A stretch of 6,456 nucleotides of DNA from an uncultured Eubacteriales bacterium (lineage in GTDB: Bacteria > Bacillota > Clostridia > Christensenellales > Christensenellaceae). The translations under genes were made by a program, and so were the position numbers. This document shows, piece after piece, positions 5,293 through 6,456 of the stretch (its first letter is position 1; every line of letters starts with the position of its first letter). The stretch spans positions 1 to 6,456 of the forward strand of contig CAJJPW010000126.1 in the NCBI GenBank assembly GCA_905193725.1, in the 5' to 3' direction. Below the pieces are notes generated by a model. The model ran no database searches. It worked only from the letters and a program-made list of their open reading frames with translations, and was not told the origin of the DNA.

Positions 5293-6456
5293 ATTCACTA
5301 CAGCTAAGAGAACTATTGGCAAACAAAGCCACTCCCCTTTATGTATTCGATTTGGCAGAGCTACATCGTCGAGTTTGGGCGCTGCGTCAGGTTCTACCAG
5401 GCCATGTGGAGCTTTGCTATGCCGTAAAGGCCAATACTTTTATTTTGAGGCAAATCAGTCAGCTGGTAGACCGCCTTGAAATATGTTCACCAGGAGAGCT
5501 TCACATCTGTCAAAACCTACAGCTACCCTCTGAAAAGTTTGTGATATCAGGGGTTTACAAAGAACCAGCTCTCATGGGCCAACTGATCTCTCAAGATGGG
5601 CCTATGAGCATCTACACGGTAGAATCCCAAGCACAATTTTCCAGCATCTACCGCGGGGCAGTTACAGCGCACAAACAGGTGCCCGTATTGTTGCGGCTCA
5701 CCAGTGGAAACCAGTTTGGCCTTGAGGAATCTGAAATAGAGTATATTGTTGCCCAATATAGCGGCGACCCTTGTTTGGACATCCGCGGTATTCAGTATTT
5801 TTCCGGCACGCAAAAAACCTCGCTCAAACGGCTGAAAAGGGAACTACACTATGTGGACTGTTTTTTGAAGACGCTGTGTGAAAAGTACGGTTATCAGGCA
5901 AATGAGCTGGAGTTTGGGCCCGGCTTCCCCGTGTCCTATTTTCAGGGGGATTCCTTTGACGAAACTGCAGCGCCCGCAGAGGTGCCGCTTGTGGACATTT
6001 TGCAGGCTCTGACGGACGATGCCGTTTTGCGCGGTGTGTGTCAGGACAATCAGGTTGCACGCGATCTGTTCGACACGAAACTCATGGGCACCCTTACGCC
6101 TCGCCCGCATGAGGTGCGCACCCGCTTCCGCACACTCTATGAAGTCTCTCCGCGCGAAGCAACTGACTGGTTCTACCGCTTCAGTCAGGATACTAACTAT
6201 ATCCGGCGTGACCGTATTGCGAAGGACAAGAAGTGGACGTATGATTGCGAATACGGAACGCTCGACATCACGATCAACCTGTCCAAGCCCGAAAAGGACC
6301 CGCGCGCCATCGCCGCTGCCAAAAACGCGCCGCAGTCCGGCTACCCTAAATGCGCTCTGTGCGCGGAAAACGAGGGCTATGCGGGCCGCATGAACCACCC
6401 GGCCCGGCAGAACCACCGCATCATCCCCCTTGAGCTGGACAGCGGCAGCTGGTATC
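5289..6456 (+). CDS. In-frame chimera: PLP-dependent (fold-III) amino acid decarboxylase N-terminal half joined to GalT; open at window end
   Basis: The frame is open for 389 codons with no stop. Residues 1-~220 are the barrel domain of a LysA/ornithine-decarboxylase-type enzyme, which removes the alpha-carboxylate of an amino acid with pyridoxal phosphate. Signs are TPLYVFD (15-21), Schiff-base lysine K47 in YAVKANT, LEICSPGELHI, the RGIQYFSGTQK strand where LysA has its HxGSQ-like segment, and GPGFPVSYF (210-218) in place of the usual phosphate-binding GGGF. The start ATG 5289 is fixed by a strong ribosome site and an ATGA overlap with the adenylation gene, so the two are one operon. The C-terminal beta-barrel with the EPGR and catalytic Cys/Asp motifs is absent. 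From about residue 225 the protein is GalT-like instead. The decarboxylase as it stands cannot form a complete active site. Substrate (diaminopimelate, lysine, ornithine or other) cannot be told. An assembly join or recombination is the likeliest cause. Confidence 0.85.
   Translation, partial: MNSLQLRELLANKATPLYVFDLAELHRRVWALRQVLPGHVELCYAVKANTFILRQISQLVDRLEICSPGELHICQNLQLPSEKFVISGVYKEPALMGQLISQDGPMSIYTVESQAQFSSIYRGAVTAHKQVPVLLRLTSGNQFGLEESEIEYIVAQYSGDPCLDIRGIQYFSGTQKTSLKRLKRELHYVDCFLKTLCEKYGYQANELEFGPGFPVSYFQGDSFDETAAPAEVPLVDILQALTDDAVLRGVCQDNQVARDLFDTKLMGTLTPRPHEVRTRFRTLYEVSPREATDWFYRFSQDTNYIRRDRIAKDKKWTYDCEYGTLDITINLSKPEKDPRAIAAAKNAPQSGYPKCALCAENEGYAGRMNHPARQNHRIIPLELDSGSWY
5949..5966 (+). 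other. Probable breakpoint between decarboxylase and GalT sequence
   Basis: The last residues that look like decarboxylase are PVSYFQG (214-220), and the first clearly GalT-like run begins around PLVDILQAL (233 onward). The codons between encode DSFDETA. From memory of both families, a D-S-F/Y-D/E-E sequence can occur at this point in each, so a short stretch of shared sequence may be the join. GC rises here. Hand counts per 60-base line are 43% (5401-5460) and 40% (5701-5760) before it, against 62% (6061-6120) and 67% (6301-6360) after it. The exact base cannot be fixed without a reference. Confidence 0.65.
5967..6456 (+). CDS. galT: Firmicutes-type UDP-glucose--hexose-1-phosphate uridylyltransferase (GalT), internal fragment
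   Basis: This segment continues the frame of the preceding gene but belongs to another family. GalT exchanges UMP between UDP-glucose and galactose-1-phosphate in the cytosolic Leloir pathway. Diagnostic stretches are ARDLFDTKLMG, SPREATDWFYRFSQDTNYIR, the ITINLSKPEKDPRAIA run, and YPKCALCAENEGYAGR followed by HPARQNHRIIP. These are hallmarks of the clostridial/bacillar GalT family (~490-510 residues) rather than the shorter E. coli type. About the first 45-50 residues of a normal GalT are missing, and the C-terminal part with the catalytic histidine motif lies beyond the window. It has no start codon or ribosome site of its own. Its high GC and codon choice (many third-position G/C) differ from everything to its left, so it probably comes from a different genome or a distant locus. 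Confidence 0.88.

Noticed and set aside
5844..6416. A 190-residue minus-strand open frame opposite the GalT segment, and shorter ones nearby on both strands
   Set aside because: The forward frame has clear GalT motifs throughout. The others are by-products of its high GC and show no recognisable motif.
1..6456. CRISPR array, insertion sequence or transposase
   Set aside because: No regularly spaced repeat-spacer pattern and no transposase motif were found on either strand.

Overview
The window looks like chromosomal DNA of a gut-type clostridium (Firmicutes, probably an Oscillospiraceae or Lachnospiraceae relative). The evidence is the moderate GC, strong Shine-Dalgarno sequences, a consensus sigma-A promoter, a CCA-encoding tRNA gene, and proteins whose motifs resemble clostridial families. 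I had no database, so the taxonomy is inference.

Layout from left to right. (1) 3-581 is the C-terminal part of an aldo/keto reductase with a bacterial-type 2x[4Fe-4S] tail, closed by a strong hairpin terminator. (2) 707-883 is a self-contained tRNA-Leu(CAA) unit with its own promoter and terminator. (3) 884-1302 holds no credible gene but contains several inverted repeats. One is a terminator-like hairpin with a T7 tract at 1196-1228, enclosed by a long-range inverted repeat (1153-1165 with 1260-1273), just ahead of the next gene. (4) 1303-3598 encodes an overlapping two-component system: an OmpR-family response regulator and a membrane sensor kinase of the VanS-like type, followed by a terminator. 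(5) 3664-3780 is a compact control region. It has three tandem 11-nt direct repeats (TNAAGNTT) ending four bases before a -10 box, then an inverted repeat that could mask the ribosome binding site. (6) 3781-5292 encodes a stand-alone DltA-like amino acid adenylation enzyme. (7) From 5289, translationally coupled through an ATGA overlap, begins a fold-III PLP-dependent amino acid decarboxylase.

The main anomaly is in the last gene. After about 220 residues the decarboxylase sequence stops and, with no frameshift or stop, the reading frame continues as the middle of a Firmicutes-type galactose-1-phosphate uridylyltransferase (GalT) up to the window edge. Base composition jumps at the same place, from about 40-45% to 60-67% GC in lines counted by hand. 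The breakpoint is near 5949-5966. Each half lacks essential parts of its own family, so an assembly or amplification chimera, or a recent recombination, is more likely than a working fusion enzyme.

Working model (inference): the two-component system binds the tandem repeats and switches on an adenylation/decarboxylase cassette that activates an amino acid, probably for a carrier protein encoded further on, and makes a related amine. The rest of that cassette is lost at the GalT junction.
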